Source: Erwinia sp. (GTDB lineage Bacteria; Pseudomonadota; Gammaproteobacteria; Enterobacterales; Enterobacteriaceae). Taken from it: a DNA stretch of 64,000 nt. The notes beneath the pieces are model-generated. The model had not been told where the DNA came from. It saw only the letters and a list, made by a program, of their open reading frames with translations, and searched no databases. Below are positions 37,789 through 47,361 of this stretch, piece after piece. Every line of letters begins with the position of its first letter. Positions within the stretch are counted from its first letter, which is position 1. The translations under genes were made by a program, and so were the position numbers. The DNA lies in NCBI GenBank assembly GCA_964016415.1, contig OZ024666.1, positions 1,097,310 through 1,161,309 of the forward strand, read 5' to 3'.

Positions 37789-37904
37789 AACCCGCCAAAT
37801 TTCAGGCGGGTTTTTGCTATCTGAGCCTCGGTGTTTTCCGGGGCTTTATTATTTTTGGATCAAGCTACTACACAGAGGCTTCGCTGCGGCGAGGCCTTTT
37901 TTAT
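37789..37904 (+). terminator. Three tandem rho-independent terminators (Q-regulated)
   Basis: First: AACCCGCC (37789-37796) with GGCGGGTT (37805-37812) and a T run. Second: AGCCTCGG (37824-37831) with CCGGGGCT (37838-37845), then TTTATTATTTTT. Third: AGGCTTCGC (37876-37884) with GCGAGGCCT (37889-37897), then TTTTTT. They lie between the late promoter and holin, as expected for tR'. Confidence 0.85.
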
Positions 37905-37935
37905 TTTAACGGAGCCACCCATGCGGGAGGTGGAG

Positions 37936-38166
37936 ATGATCAGAATGGATAAATACAGCTCCCAGCTTTCGTATTGGGTTGCATCAATCCTGACCGCTGC
38001 TGGGGCATTGACGTTACAGGATTGGGCTGTGCTGGTGGGGATTATCGTTGCGATAGGCACCTTTGGTGTCAACTGGTACTACAAACGCAAACTGGTTAAT
38101 AAGTTAACGGCGGTTGGCTATGACAAAGAGCGGGCGAAAGCCGCTTACCGCGCTATGAACGAATGA
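37936..38166 (+). CDS. Holin (class II, HP1-type)
   Basis: 76 residues from MIRMDKYSS with GGAGGTGGAG upstream; the longer frame starting at 37831 covers a terminator and is discarded. Two membrane segments: SYWVASILTAAGALTL and VLVGIIVAIGTFGVNWYY, then a basic tail. It times lysis by permeabilising or depolarising the inner membrane. First gene of the lysis cassette. Confidence 0.85.
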   Translation: MIRMDKYSSQLSYWVASILTAAGALTLQDWAVLVGIIVAIGTFGVNWYYKRKLVNKLTAVGYDKERAKAAYRAMNE

Positions 38167-38173
38167 GGATGTT

Positions 38174-38695
38174 ATGTCAGCAAAAATAAAAACGGGTATT
38201 GCTGGTGGCATTTGTTCAGTGGCGGTAATCATCGGCCTGGTACTGGATAATGGTCATGTTCGCACCAATCAGCGGGGGCTGGAGCTTATCGGTAATGCAG
38301 AGGGTTGTCGGAGAGATCCATATAACTGTCCAGCCGGTATTTTGACCGATGGTATTGGCAATACGCATGGTGTAAAGCCCGGCAATCGAAAAACAGATGA
38401 ACAAATTGCTGTCGATTGGGAGAAAAATATTCTCAATGCCGAGCAGTGCGTAAATCGTTATGCCAACGGTGCCAACTTACCGGATAACACCTTTTCTTCT
38501 GCGGTAGAAATCACCTTTAACGTTGGTTGTCCGACGATGAAGAAATCCACCATGTTCCGTTTATTCCGGCAGGGAGAGTTGGATGCAGCGTGTAATGAAC
38601 TACCGCGCTGGGTTTATGCCAATGGAACAAAATTAAACGGACTGGTTACTCGCCGTGCTGAATCGAAAGCTCTTTGCATGGATGGTCTGAAATGA
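38174..38695 (+). CDS. SAR endolysin (lysozyme, GH24)
   Basis: 173 residues. A weakly hydrophobic Gly/Ala-rich signal-arrest-release segment (residues 7-24) lets it be exported and tethered until membrane depolarisation. Catalytic triad of the E-x8-(D/C)-x5-T form: E43, C52, T58. C52 in place of the usual Asp is an accepted family variant. It overlaps Rz by four bases. Confidence 0.92.
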   Translation: MSAKIKTGIAGGICSVAVIIGLVLDNGHVRTNQRGLELIGNAEGCRRDPYNCPAGILTDGIGNTHGVKPGNRKTDEQIAVDWEKNILNAEQCVNRYANGANLPDNTFSSAVEITFNVGCPTMKKSTMFRLFRQGELDAACNELPRWVYANGTKLNGLVTRRAESKALCMDGLK

Positions 38696-39159
38696 GTATC
38701 GCGTCCAGATGGAAAAATATTGCGACAGGACTGACGGTGGCCGGAGTTATTGTTTTGGCGGCGATGGTGTCTCACTACCGCAATAATTACTACCAGGCGC
38801 TAAACAAGCAGCGTGAGTTTGCACAACTGGCAGAGACCAGGCTGGACACGATCAATAACATGCAACGTCAACAGCGCGAAGTTGCAGATCTTGATGCCAA
38901 ATACACCAGGGAATTGACCAATGCCAGACTTGAAAATGATCGTCTTCGTGACGATGTTGCCGCTGGTCGTCGCCAGTTGCGCATCAAAGGCACCTGTAAA
39001 CTGTCCGAAACCACCGCCAGTTCCGGCATGGGTAATGGAAGCACCATCAAGGTCAGCAGAGAAGCTGGATCAACTGTTTTCGATATCAGGTCAGGAATAA
39101 TCAGCGATCAGCAGAAATTGAAATTTTTACAGGAGTATGTAAAAACGCAGTGCCATTAA
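38692..39159 (+). CDS. Rz: Inner-membrane spanin Rz
   Basis: 155 residues from MSIASRWKN. N-terminal membrane anchor (IATGLTVAGVIVLAAMV) followed by a long periplasmic coiled coil (QREFAQLAETRLDTINNMQ). Its start overlaps the endolysin stop. It contains the spanin partner Rz1 in another frame. Confidence 0.9.
   Translation: MSIASRWKNIATGLTVAGVIVLAAMVSHYRNNYYQALNKQREFAQLAETRLDTINNMQRQQREVADLDAKYTRELTNARLENDRLRDDVAAGRRQLRIKGTCKLSETTASSGMGNGSTIKVSREAGSTVFDIRSGIISDQQKLKFLQEYVKTQCH
38921..39100 (+). CDS. Rz1: Outer-membrane spanin lipoprotein Rz1 (nested in Rz)
   Basis: 59 residues in the +1 frame inside Rz, beginning MPDLKMIVFVTMLPLVV. Lipobox V-A-S-C puts the lipidated Cys at residue 20, and the mature part is Pro-rich (CPKPPPVPAW). 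This nested layout is that of lambda Rz/Rz1; together they fuse inner and outer membranes at the end of lysis. Confidence 0.88.
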   Translation: MPDLKMIVFVTMLPLVVASCASKAPVNCPKPPPVPAWVMEAPSRSAEKLDQLFSISGQE

Positions 39160-39506
39160 TTTGCATTACAGGTGGTCTTTGCGAGGGCCATCGATAATGC
39201 GTAAGCAAAATCACCGGCAGATCCTGCCCGGTCACCCTGACCGTTATCTGCTGATGGTTTTTATTTTGTTCTAAATATCTATGTTGATCATCAAGAGACC
39301 AGCATAAACGATCTGTATTCGTAGATGGAGGTTGGCGGTTTTCCCGAGGAGATATTCCAGAGGTCAGCAGAAAATTCTAAGGAAGGTGGGCGACCACCGG
39401 TAGTTGGAGCTACCGGCAGTCATTCATACCCACAAGCTGTCATGATGAGTACGAACCTAGGCCCACTTGCTTGTACAAGCCGGGTCATAATATTGGATCA
39501 ACCCAC
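39160..39506 (+). other. 347-base region between lysis cassette and ParB-methyltransferase; structured
   Basis: No convincing gene. CCGGTAG-TTGGAG-CTACCGG forms a perfect 7-bp hairpin (39397-39416); AGGTGGGC near 39385 can pair with GCCCACTT near 39461, enclosing it in a multi-branch fold. ACCGGCAG/CTGCCCGGT near 39213 is a near palindrome. A 61-codon frame (39325-39510, starting MEVGGFPEE) ends in an ATGA overlap with the next gene but has no ribosome-binding site. It could be a packaging site near terminase or a structured RNA; undecided. Confidence 0.4.
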
Positions 39507-40937
39507 ATGACCAAAGTAAAAAATCAATCAACCCTTGCGATTGTTTATAAATCGCTCAACTCACTGATTGCCTATGCCAGAAATGCCCGGACGCACTCCG
39601 ATGAACAGGTGAGCCAGATTGTCGCCAGTATCAATGAGTACGGCTGGACGAATCCGGTGCTGATTGACGAGAACGAAGAAGTGATCGCCGGTCATGGCAG
39701 GTTGCTGGCAGCCGAGCAGCTTTTTGTTGATGAAGTGCCAACGATCACCCTGTCCGGGCTAAGTGAACAGCAGAAAAAAGCATATCGCCTGGCTGACAAC
39801 AAATTACCGTTAAACGCCGGGTGGGATGATGAACTATTAAAGCTGGAGTTAAGCGATTTGCTGGATAGCGGCTTTGACATTGATCTCACGGGGTTCAGTC
39901 AGTCTGAGATCGACGAGCTTTTCAATGTTGATGACAATCTGCTATCTGGCGAGTCGAAGGCGGGAAACCTGACCGAAAAATTTCTTGTGCCACCGTTTTC
40001 GGTGCTCAATGCCCGCGAGGGCTGGTGGCAGGAACGTAAGCGAAGCTGGATCTCCCTTGGCATACAGTCAGAATCGGGGCGTGATAGCGAACTACTGTTC
40101 AATAAATCTTCACAAAGCGGTGCGGTTTACGATAAGAAAAATACGTATGAGGCAAAGATTGGCAGAACGGTAAGCTGGGATGAGTTTTTCCAGGCTCACC
40201 CTGATCTGCAAACGTTGCCAACAACGAGTATTTTCGACCCGGTAATTTGTGAACTGGCTTATCGCTGGTTTTCTCCTGATTGCGGGGTGGTGATCGATCC
40301 GTTTGCTGGTGGATCTGTGCGGGGTGTTGTCGCTGCGAAACTTGGGCGTCAGTATCTTGGCTGCGACCTGAGAAGCGAACAGGTTGAAGCGAATCGTCAG
40401 CAGTGGGGGCAGATTGATACTGATGGTGGCGTTGCACCTCACTGGCATTGCGGTGACAGTCGTAACATACACCAGCACTTCCATGGGGCGCAGGCTGATT
40501 TTCTGTTTAGCTGCCCGCCCTATGCTGATCTTGAGGTTTATTCTGACGACCCTGCTGATATTTCGACGCTGGATTACCCTGAGTTTGTCAGCGCCTACCG
40601 GCAAATCATCAAAAATGCGTTATCCCTGCTCAAAAATGACCGGTTCGCATGTTTTGTGGTAGGGGAAGTACGCGATGCGAAAGGCATCTACCGCAATTTC
40701 GTCAGTGATACGGTATCGGCATTTTGTGATGCAGGTGCGGCCTATTACAACGAGGCGATCCTTGTAACCCAGGCGGGTAGTTTGCCTGTTCGGGCCGGTA
40801 AGATGTTTTCTGCCAGCCGCAAACTTGGCAAGACCCACCAAAATGTACTGGTGTTTGTTAAAGGCGATCCCCGTAAAGCGGTAGAAGCCTGTGGTGAAGT
40901 CGATGTCACCGATATTTTCCCTGACGAGTCAGATTAA
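39507..40937 (+). CDS. ParB-domain DNA methyltransferase
   Basis: 476 residues from MTKVKNQSTL. N-terminal ParB/sulfiredoxin-like domain (residues 10-100: ARNARTHSDEQVSQIVASI, then IAGHGRLLAAEQL); C-terminal methyltransferase with motif I DPFAGGSVRG and catalytic SCPPY in FLFSCPPYADLEVY. Such fusions lie next to terminase genes in many phages; specificity unknown. No ribosome-binding site is visible, so translation may depend on the upstream frame ending in ATGA. Confidence 0.88.
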   Translation: MTKVKNQSTLAIVYKSLNSLIAYARNARTHSDEQVSQIVASINEYGWTNPVLIDENEEVIAGHGRLLAAEQLFVDEVPTITLSGLSEQQKKAYRLADNKLPLNAGWDDELLKLELSDLLDSGFDIDLTGFSQSEIDELFNVDDNLLSGESKAGNLTEKFLVPPFSVLNAREGWWQERKRSWISLGIQSESGRDSELLFNKSSQSGAVYDKKNTYEAKIGRTVSWDEFFQAHPDLQTLPTTSIFDPVICELAYRWFSPDCGVVIDPFAGGSVRGVVAAKLGRQYLGCDLRSEQVEANRQQWGQIDTDGGVAPHWHCGDSRNIHQHFHGAQADFLFSCPPYADLEVYSDDPADISTLDYPEFVSAYRQIIKNALSLLKNDRFACFVVGEVRDAKGIYRNFVSDTVSAFCDAGAAYYNEAILVTQAGSLPVRAGKMFSASRKLGKTHQNVLVFVKGDPRKAVEACGEVDVTDIFPDESD

Positions 40938-41158
40938 AGACGATATTTCGCTTTTAAAGCGTCAACACCAGCAGCAATCAATAATGCCGGATCTCTTCCC
41001 ATCTGTATTTGAAACTCTGGACGCAGCACGGCTTCTTTGGCCCGTGTGATGGTTCGTGCTTCATTACCCAGGCGGGGAAAACTTCCGGCAAGTTTGATAG
41101 CCGCTTCCCACTCGTTTTTACTGGCCAGTTCCCTGAGAACGTCGATTTTCTTTTTCAT
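40934..41158 (-). CDS. Small antisense-oriented phage gene
   Basis: 74 residues from MKKKIDVLRELASKNEWEAAIKLAGSFPRLG, basic and helical; start set by GGAGGAAAACGCC. It is the only minus-strand gene between the repressor and 50 kb and overlaps the methyltransferase end by four bases. Similar small proteins occur beside terminase genes in other phages (recollection, unverified). Function unknown; an independently expressed moron is possible. Confidence 0.65.
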   Translation of the reverse strand: MKKKIDVLRELASKNEWEAAIKLAGSFPRLGNEARTITRAKEAVLRPEFQIQMGRDPALLIAAGVDALKAKYRL

Positions 41159-41226
41159 GGCGTTTTCCTCCGTGCTCTGGACGATAGCGGAGTCACCGCC
41201 CCCGTTCGAGGGGATGCGGGGAAAAT

Positions 41227-41490
41227 ATGCAGACTTTACCAATAGTGAAAATCGAGGCGTTGGCCGCACGCCGCCTGAACGAGCAGCAGATTGCTGATGT
41301 GCTGGATATTTCGCTGGATGAACTGAAACAAGATAGAGGGCAAATATCCTTGTTCAGAGAGGCGATAAGGAAGGGACGGGCAAAGGGAGAGGCCGAATTA
41401 CGTGGCGCGTTATACAAGCGGGCCAGAAACGGTGACATACAGGCTTACAGCGAATTGCTGAGGCGGGAGAAACAACAGGACAGTGATTGA
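41227..41490 (+). CDS. Small HTH-like protein upstream of terminase
   Basis: 87 residues. LAARRLNEQQIADVLDISLDELKQDRG looks like a helix-turn-helix, followed by helices (FREAIRKGRAKGEAELRGALYKRARNGDIQAYSELLRRE) of the kind seen in small-terminase-associated proteins. Its stop overlaps the next start (TGATG). DNA recognition in packaging is plausible. Confidence 0.7.
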   Translation: MQTLPIVKIEALAARRLNEQQIADVLDISLDELKQDRGQISLFREAIRKGRAKGEAELRGALYKRARNGDIQAYSELLRREKQQDSD

Positions 41491-42533
41491 TGAGCAAGCC
41501 GGATGAGAAAGCAATCGAGCGTGATTTCTGTGCTGGTGTGCTTTCCCTCCAGGCTGTGGCGGATAAGTACGGAATCACGATAAAAGCCCTGCGCTATATG
41601 GCCGGTAAAAAGGGCTGGGTAAGGGCGAAAGGGGCAGGGGCAAAAGCAGGGCAAAAAAACGGGGCAAAAATAGTTATGCCCCAAAGAAAATCAGCCCCAA
41701 AACAATCACAGAATACGGATGAACGGTCACCTAAAGGTGAGCAAGTTTCAACCGCTGGAATAATGCACCATGACGATATCGATCTGGCGCTTGATCCTGA
41801 TGAGTTCGGGTTAACCGAGAAAGAGGCGCTCTTTGCCTGGGGCTGTGTCAAGACCAACAGCAGGATTGGGGGATACCGATTTGCCGGGTATAGCGACACG
41901 AATAAAAACACTGCGTATGTTGAAGCAAGCCGACTGTACAGAAAACCTAAGATTTCCCGCGCTATCCGTGAACTAAAACACAGGATGAGAAAGCGTTATA
42001 CCGCTGACATGGATGAAATTATCGATCAGTTAGTGGCGATTACTAAAGCCGACCCTAACGAGCTGACGCAATACCGCCGCGTGAATTGCCGCTACTGCTG
42101 GGGCGATAACCATCTGTATCAGTGGCGTGATATTCAGGAATTTGACCGTGCTGCTGAAAAAAACATGAAGGATGGAAAGGCCGAACCAGAGTATGGCGGG
42201 CTGGGTTTTATCGAGAATGCTGACCCAAACCCTGATTGTCCAAGATGCTACGGCGAAGGTAGCGGCAATTTTTTTATTTCTGACACTCGCGATCTTGATG
42301 GGCCAGGTCGTCAATTCCTGCTTGGTGTGAAGCAAACCAAGAATGGTATAGAAGTGATCACCGAAGATAAAAAAGCGGCGCGGCAAATGCTTATTCAGTT
42401 GATCACAAAACTTGGTTTGAACAACCAGGACGACAATACCCCGAAAGGGATGGGATATTTTTATGCCGACCTTGGAAAAGCCAAGCCTCAATCCGGCACT
42501 GAGGCCGTTCTGGACGACGAAAGCGAGGAATAA
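41490..42533 (+). CDS. Terminase small subunit
   Basis: 347 residues. The N-terminal helix-turn-helix (SLQAVADKYGITIKALRYMAGKKGW) is the DNA-recognition part. Then LTEKEALFAWGCVKTN, YRKPKISRAIREL and a Cys-rich region (CRYC ... CPRCYG) typical of long Terminase_2-type small subunits. It overlaps the large subunit by 71 bases. Confidence 0.85.
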   Translation: MSKPDEKAIERDFCAGVLSLQAVADKYGITIKALRYMAGKKGWVRAKGAGAKAGQKNGAKIVMPQRKSAPKQSQNTDERSPKGEQVSTAGIMHHDDIDLALDPDEFGLTEKEALFAWGCVKTNSRIGGYRFAGYSDTNKNTAYVEASRLYRKPKISRAIRELKHRMRKRYTADMDEIIDQLVAITKADPNELTQYRRVNCRYCWGDNHLYQWRDIQEFDRAAEKNMKDGKAEPEYGGLGFIENADPNPDCPRCYGEGSGNFFISDTRDLDGPGRQFLLGVKQTKNGIEVITEDKKAARQMLIQLITKLGLNNQDDNTPKGMGYFYADLGKAKPQSGTEAVLDDESEE

Positions 42534-43852
42534 GGTTCTTTACGGTGGTCGCACTTCTTCTAAATCCTGGGATGCTGCCGGGTTCGCTATATTTCTGGCT
42601 GATAATTACCGCCTGCGTTTCCTGTGTACTCGTCAGATCCAGAATAAAATTGAAGAATCTGTATATGCCCTGCTGAAAATTCAGATAGAGCGTTTTAGCT
42701 TACGCCATCGCTTTCGCGTTCTGGAAAATAAAATCGTCAACCGATTCACTGGCAGTGAGTTTATTTTCTATGGCTTATGGCGACATATCAGTGAAATAAA
42801 GTCTCTGGAATCGGTAGATGTGCTTTGGAACGAAGAAGCCCACGCGATGACGCCCGCACAATGGGAGGTTTTAGAGCCCACCATTCGTAAAGAGGGATCA
42901 GAATGTTGGTTTATTTTCAACCCAGGTCTGGTGACTGATTTTGTCTGGCGACATTTCGTGGTTAATCCACCGGAAGATACTCTGGTACGGAAAATAAATT
43001 TCGAAGAAAACCCGTTTCTCAGCGAAACGATTAAAAAGGTTATCGCAGCAGCTAAAGCGCGTGATGAAGATGCCTTTGAACATGTGTATCTCGGTGTGCC
43101 CCGTATGGATGATGATGCGGCGGTGATCAAACTGTCGTGGATTGAGGCCGCGATTGACGCGCACAAGGTGCTGGGCTTCGCGCCAGCCGGTAAGCACCGT
43201 GTTGGTTTCGATATTGCTGATGATGGTGCTGATAAGTGTGCCAACGTGTATGCGCATGGCTCAGTGGCATTGTGGGCCGATGAGTGGAAAGGGAAGGAAG
43301 ACGAATTATTAAAAAGCTGCTCCAGAACCTGGCAGGTGGCGAGAAAATACGATGCGGAAATTACTTACGATAGCATTGGTGTTGGTGCCAGTGCCGGAGC
43401 AAAGTTTGCTGAGTTGAATTCCGAGCATAAAGCGAAAGTTATTTATCATAAATTTAACGCTGGTGATGCGGTGCATGAACCGGATCGTGAGTATCAGCCA
43501 AAGATAAAGAACAAAGACTTTTTTCTCAATTTGAAAGCACAATCATGGTGGTTGGTGGCTGACCGATTTCCGCAATACTTACAATGCGGTGAATGCAGTT
43601 AAGCGAGGCGAGAAAGGCGAAAGCTTTACTGACGATGAATTGATCAGCATTTCCTCTGGCTGCCCATTTCTTGAACAGCTTAAATTTGAGTTGTCAACGC
43701 CAAAGCGTGATTTTGATAATAACGGACGTGTGAAGGTGGAAAGCAAAAAAGATTTGGCGAAGCGTGATGTGCCATCTCCGAATATTGCCGATGCCTTTAT
43801 AGAAGCGTTTGCGCCAGTGAAGCGTGGCGGATTCTTTACAACCAAGAGGTAA
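42463..43852 (+). pseudogene. Terminase large subunit, frameshifted near 43571
   Basis: PBSX/Terminase_3-type packaging motor. Frame one (42463-43602) has Walker A GGRTSSKSWDAA, Walker B VDVLWNEEA and nuclease acids in VGFDIADDG and YDSIGVGAS. The remaining nuclease part ([12 protein letters not shown], third acidic ligand) is in the next frame, 43589-43852. Removing one C in TTTCCGC (about 43569-43574) restores continuity ([14 protein letters not shown]). Unless corrected, the protein loses about 85 residues and part of the nuclease site. Confidence 0.85.
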
Positions 43853-43854
43853 CT

Positions 43855-45376
43855 ATGTGGCCGTTTAAGAGGCGTAAAAATCAGGTAGCGCCGGTTAAAC
43901 GGTCGGCGTTCACTACTCAGATTTACCCCGCACTGGCGCGTTCGGAGGGATTTAACGGTCTGGACTTACCGCAACCTGTTATTAGCGGTGTGGCGATGGA
44001 CTCCATCGATGGTTCCGTGCCTGCATTCAAGGGTGGGAATGTTTACGGTGTTCCCGAAGCACAGGCTATGTGGTACGCCAGTCAGGGCTTTATCGGCAAC
44101 AATATGTGCGCGGTCATAGCCAAACACTGGCTGGTGGATAAGGCGTGTAACATGCCTGCGCGCGATGCTATCCGGCAGGGCTATGACATCGACTGTGATA
44201 AGCGTCTGAAAGACTTTATGACCAACCGCAGGCAAAAATTGTACATCAATGCGGCTATGCGCGAGTTAGTGCATTTTGGTCGTGTATTTGGTGGTCGTCT
44301 GGCGTTGTTTGTCGTTGAAACTTCAAACCCCAAAGAGTGGTATGAAAACCCCTTTAACATCGATGGCGTGGTCAGAGGTAGTTACAAGGGTATCAAGCAG
44401 ATCGACCCGCAGTGGGTGACGCCTGAACTGACGGAGGCCAATCTGCAAGATCCGGCAGGGCTGGATTTTTACGAACCCACGTATTACGTGATTGCCGGTC
44501 GCCGGTACCATAAATCGCATTTTGTTAAATTCGTGCCCTTCCCGGTACCGAATGTACTCAAGCCTACCTACAACTATTTTGGCGTATCCGTGCCTGAGCG
44601 CATCTACGAGCGCGTTTACGCCTCAGAGCGTACAGCTAACGAAGCACCTGAACTGGCGATGACCAAGCGTTTGTTGACGATGGGTATCAGCGATCTGGAA
44701 AGCGCAGATAAAGCGACCGTCAGCGAGAATATGTCCTATTTCATTGAAATGCGTGACAACTACGGCGTTCACGTTACCGGCAGTACCGATACCGTGCAGC
44801 AGTTTGATACCTCACTGGCCGATCTCGACGCTACCATTATGACGCAATATCAACTGGTCGCGGCTGGCGCGAATGTTCCGGCCACAAAACTTCTTGGCAC
44901 TACACCGAAAGGCTTTAACGCCACGGGGGAGTATGAAAGCCAGCTATCGCGAGGAACTGGAGAGTATTCAGTCGAATGACCTGGAGGAAATGCTTCAGCG
45001 TCACTTTGAGTTACGCCTGAAAAATACCGGAATTGCAGCCGATGAGTTCAGTATCAACTGGAAACCGCTTGATAGCCCGACCGCAGCAGAATATGCCGAT
45101 ATTGAACTGAAGCAGGCACAAACAGCCTCTGCATATGCTACAGCCGGAGCCATTGACGGCTACGACATTCGTAAAAAGCTGGCGGCAGATAAAGAGTCGA
45201 GTTACTACGGACTGGACATGACCGATGAAGAAGAAAATCAGATTCCGGGAGAAGCGGGCGCGGTGGGCGGCATCCCGTCAGGCGGTAATGAAGGGGAAAC
45301 CGCTGGTGTATCCAGCGGCTCCGGCAACACGCTACAGCCAGGCTATGTCGCAACTGGTGCGACAGATGATAGCTGA
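43855..45376 (+). pseudogene. Portal protein (DUF1073 type), frameshifted near 44940
   Basis: Dodecameric DNA gateway of the head. Frame one (43855-44979) spans MWYASQGFIGNN, GGRLALFVVE and KLLGTTPKGFNATGEYES. The next frame (used from about 44941) continues SYREELESIQSNDLEEMLQRHFEL to a Glu/Gly/Ser-rich end. One extra C in AAGCCAGC (about 44938-44945) explains the break. The C terminus overlaps the MuF-like gene by 152 bases, with plausible coding in both frames. Confidence 0.83.
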
Positions 45377-46078
45377 CTATCAGGCAACCTTTACCCAACT
45401 GAACGATGACTTTGCGCCAGTTGGTATGGATGCCAGCGTTGCCAGCCAGACCCGTATCTGGCTGAACCGCCTGAAACGTAAATGGGACGGTATTTTCAAC
45501 AAAAAAGCGGCAGAAATAGCGGATAAGTTTGTTTCCCAGACCGATCTGGCGGCACAACGTAATCTGGACGATTCACTAAAAACGCTATCCGGGGGTTGAC
45601 AATAAAAACGCCTGATATGCCGGGTGAGATGAAAGAGCGTCTTACCGCTGCCACCGCTGAGAACGTCGCGCTGATTAAAACCATTCCTGAACAGTTTCAT
45701 CGCAGGATTGAAGGCGCTGCGCTGCGATCGGTCAGCTACCCAGGCGAGGGAGCCAAAACCCTTCTCGATGAAATCAGGCAAACCGGGACGGTGACAGAAA
45801 AACGGGCGCAGTTTATTGCGGTGGATCAGAGCCGGAAAATCACCACCGCATCTAACTATGAACGGATGAAATCAGCCGGTATCCGTAAAGCGGTCTGGCA
45901 TCACTCAGCAGGTAGCGCTGAACCCAGGGAACTGCATCTCAGGTTAGACGGCCAGACGTTCGATCTGGATAACCCTCCTGTTATTGATGAAAAAACCGGT
46001 CAGCGTGGCCTGCCCGGTACTTTGCCCAACTGCAAATGCTTCTGGACGCCGGTTGTGGATTTTGGTGACACCTCATGA
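45225..46078 (+). pseudogene. Mu F-like head morphogenesis protein, frameshifted near 45594
   Basis: Minor head protein next to portal. The first frame starts MKKKIRFREKRARWAAS and runs to a stop at 45599; the next (from about 45596) continues ...AVDQSRKITTASNYERMKSAG, HHSAGSAEPRELH and LPNCKCFWTPVVDF, the conserved MuF C terminus. Adding one G to the G5 run (45592-45596 region) joins them. Confidence 0.83.
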
Positions 46079-47361
46079 ACGAAACTAAACGAACGTATGA
46101 CCTCAATGGCTGGCTGGAAGTAAAAGACAACCCCATCTCAAAAGTTGGGGTTTTTGATTATCTGGGGGCTGAGATTAATGCCCCTGATCCCAGCCGTATC
46201 TATCGCGTATATCGACCGGAGGAGGAGCTACGGAGCGAAGAAACAATTAACTCTTTCCGGCTGATGCCTTTCATTGATGAGCACGAAATGCTGGGTAAAG
46301 ACGCCACACCTGCTGAGAAAAAAGGGATACAGGGCGTCATTGGTGAAAATATCTGGTTCGATTACCCCTACTTACGGGGAAACATCAAAATTCTATCAAC
46401 TCCGCACTGAGCAATATCAGCAGCGGAAAAATAGATTTATCGCCCGGCTATCGATGCCGCTATGACTTCACCCCCGGCAATTTCAACGGCCAGCCCTATG
46501 ACGCTGTTCAGCGGCATATCAGAGCAAACCACCTTGCGCTGGTGGACGAGGGCGAACCGGCCCCGATGTCTCCGTGCAGGATCACGTTATAACCATAGAT
46601 ACCAAGGAACTCATTCGCATGAATCCAGATGATGACAAAAACAAGCCCACAACTGATGACGGTGGTTTTACCCCGAACAGGTTGAGCAAATCAAACAGAT
46701 TGTTGTGGCAGCGCTGGCGGCGGGTAAGCCAACTACGGACGATCCCGATCCGACTGCACCCGCAGACCCTGCTGACCCCGTTGATCCGGCAGCAGCCGCC
46801 GAAGGAGCAGCAGCGGCAGAAGAAGGCGCGGAGGCGGCGGTAGAAGCAGCGGAGGCAGCATCGGAGGCAGCAGAAACCGGGGAGCCTACCGCTATCGAAA
46901 ACGCTGAAACGGCTATCGAGTCGGCAGAATCGGCTATCGAAGAGGCGAAAGAGCATCTCGACCAGGCTACCACTGACAGTCTCAGTCGTCGGCTTAAACG
47001 CCTGCGCAGAAGTATTGGCACGGTTGACACCATCGCCGCGCTAAAGCGTAAGGTGGCAAAGCTGGAGAAAAGTAAACCGACAATGGATACCGGCGCATTG
47101 CTGAGACAAATCGGTGCCCGTGATGAACTGGCGCGGAAGTTAACGCCATTTGTTGGTGTGTTCGATCATGCGCCCATGACTGCGCAACAGGTCGCAGAGT
47201 ATGGCGTTGGAAAGCTGGGTATCCAGTGTGGTAAAGGCACTGAGGCTATTGCGCTTGATGCGTGGATGCAGGGGCGCGTACCGGATTCCCAAAAGCCGTC
47301 TGTTGCTATGGATAAGGCCGTCAGCAACCAGTCAATTTTAGATAAATGGGGCGATAAATAA
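46075..47361 (+). pseudogene. DUF2213 head protein (protease/scaffold-like) with three frameshifts
   Basis: N-terminal DUF2213 (RLMPFIDEHEMLGKDATPAE, then [13 protein letters not shown]) is expected to be the prohead protease. Frames change near 46401, 46549 and 46680, each fixed by adding one base. The reconstructed middle reads [13 protein letters not shown] and [10 protein letters not shown]. The last frame (from about 46680; the open frame is marked at 46705-47361) encodes a Pro/Asp-rich linker, a long Ala/Glu-rich coiled segment (about 46795-46970) and a helical end finishing SILDKWGDK. The Ala/Glu part may be scaffold. Confidence 0.8.

Noticed and set aside
39436-39460. CATGATGAGTACGAAC resembles a hammerhead ribozyme core
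   Set aside because: The essential C of CUGAUGA is A here, the second stem is only two pairs and the GAAA element is incomplete, so catalysis is not expected.
39160-39506. Possible tRNA in the structured block
   Set aside because: No T-arm GGTTCRANTCC match and no acceptable cloverleaf; only isolated hairpins.
43565-43602. Programmed +1 frameshift in terminase
   Set aside because: No stop or rare codon follows TTT-C, and neighbouring genes have similar non-programmed lesions, so error or decay is more likely.
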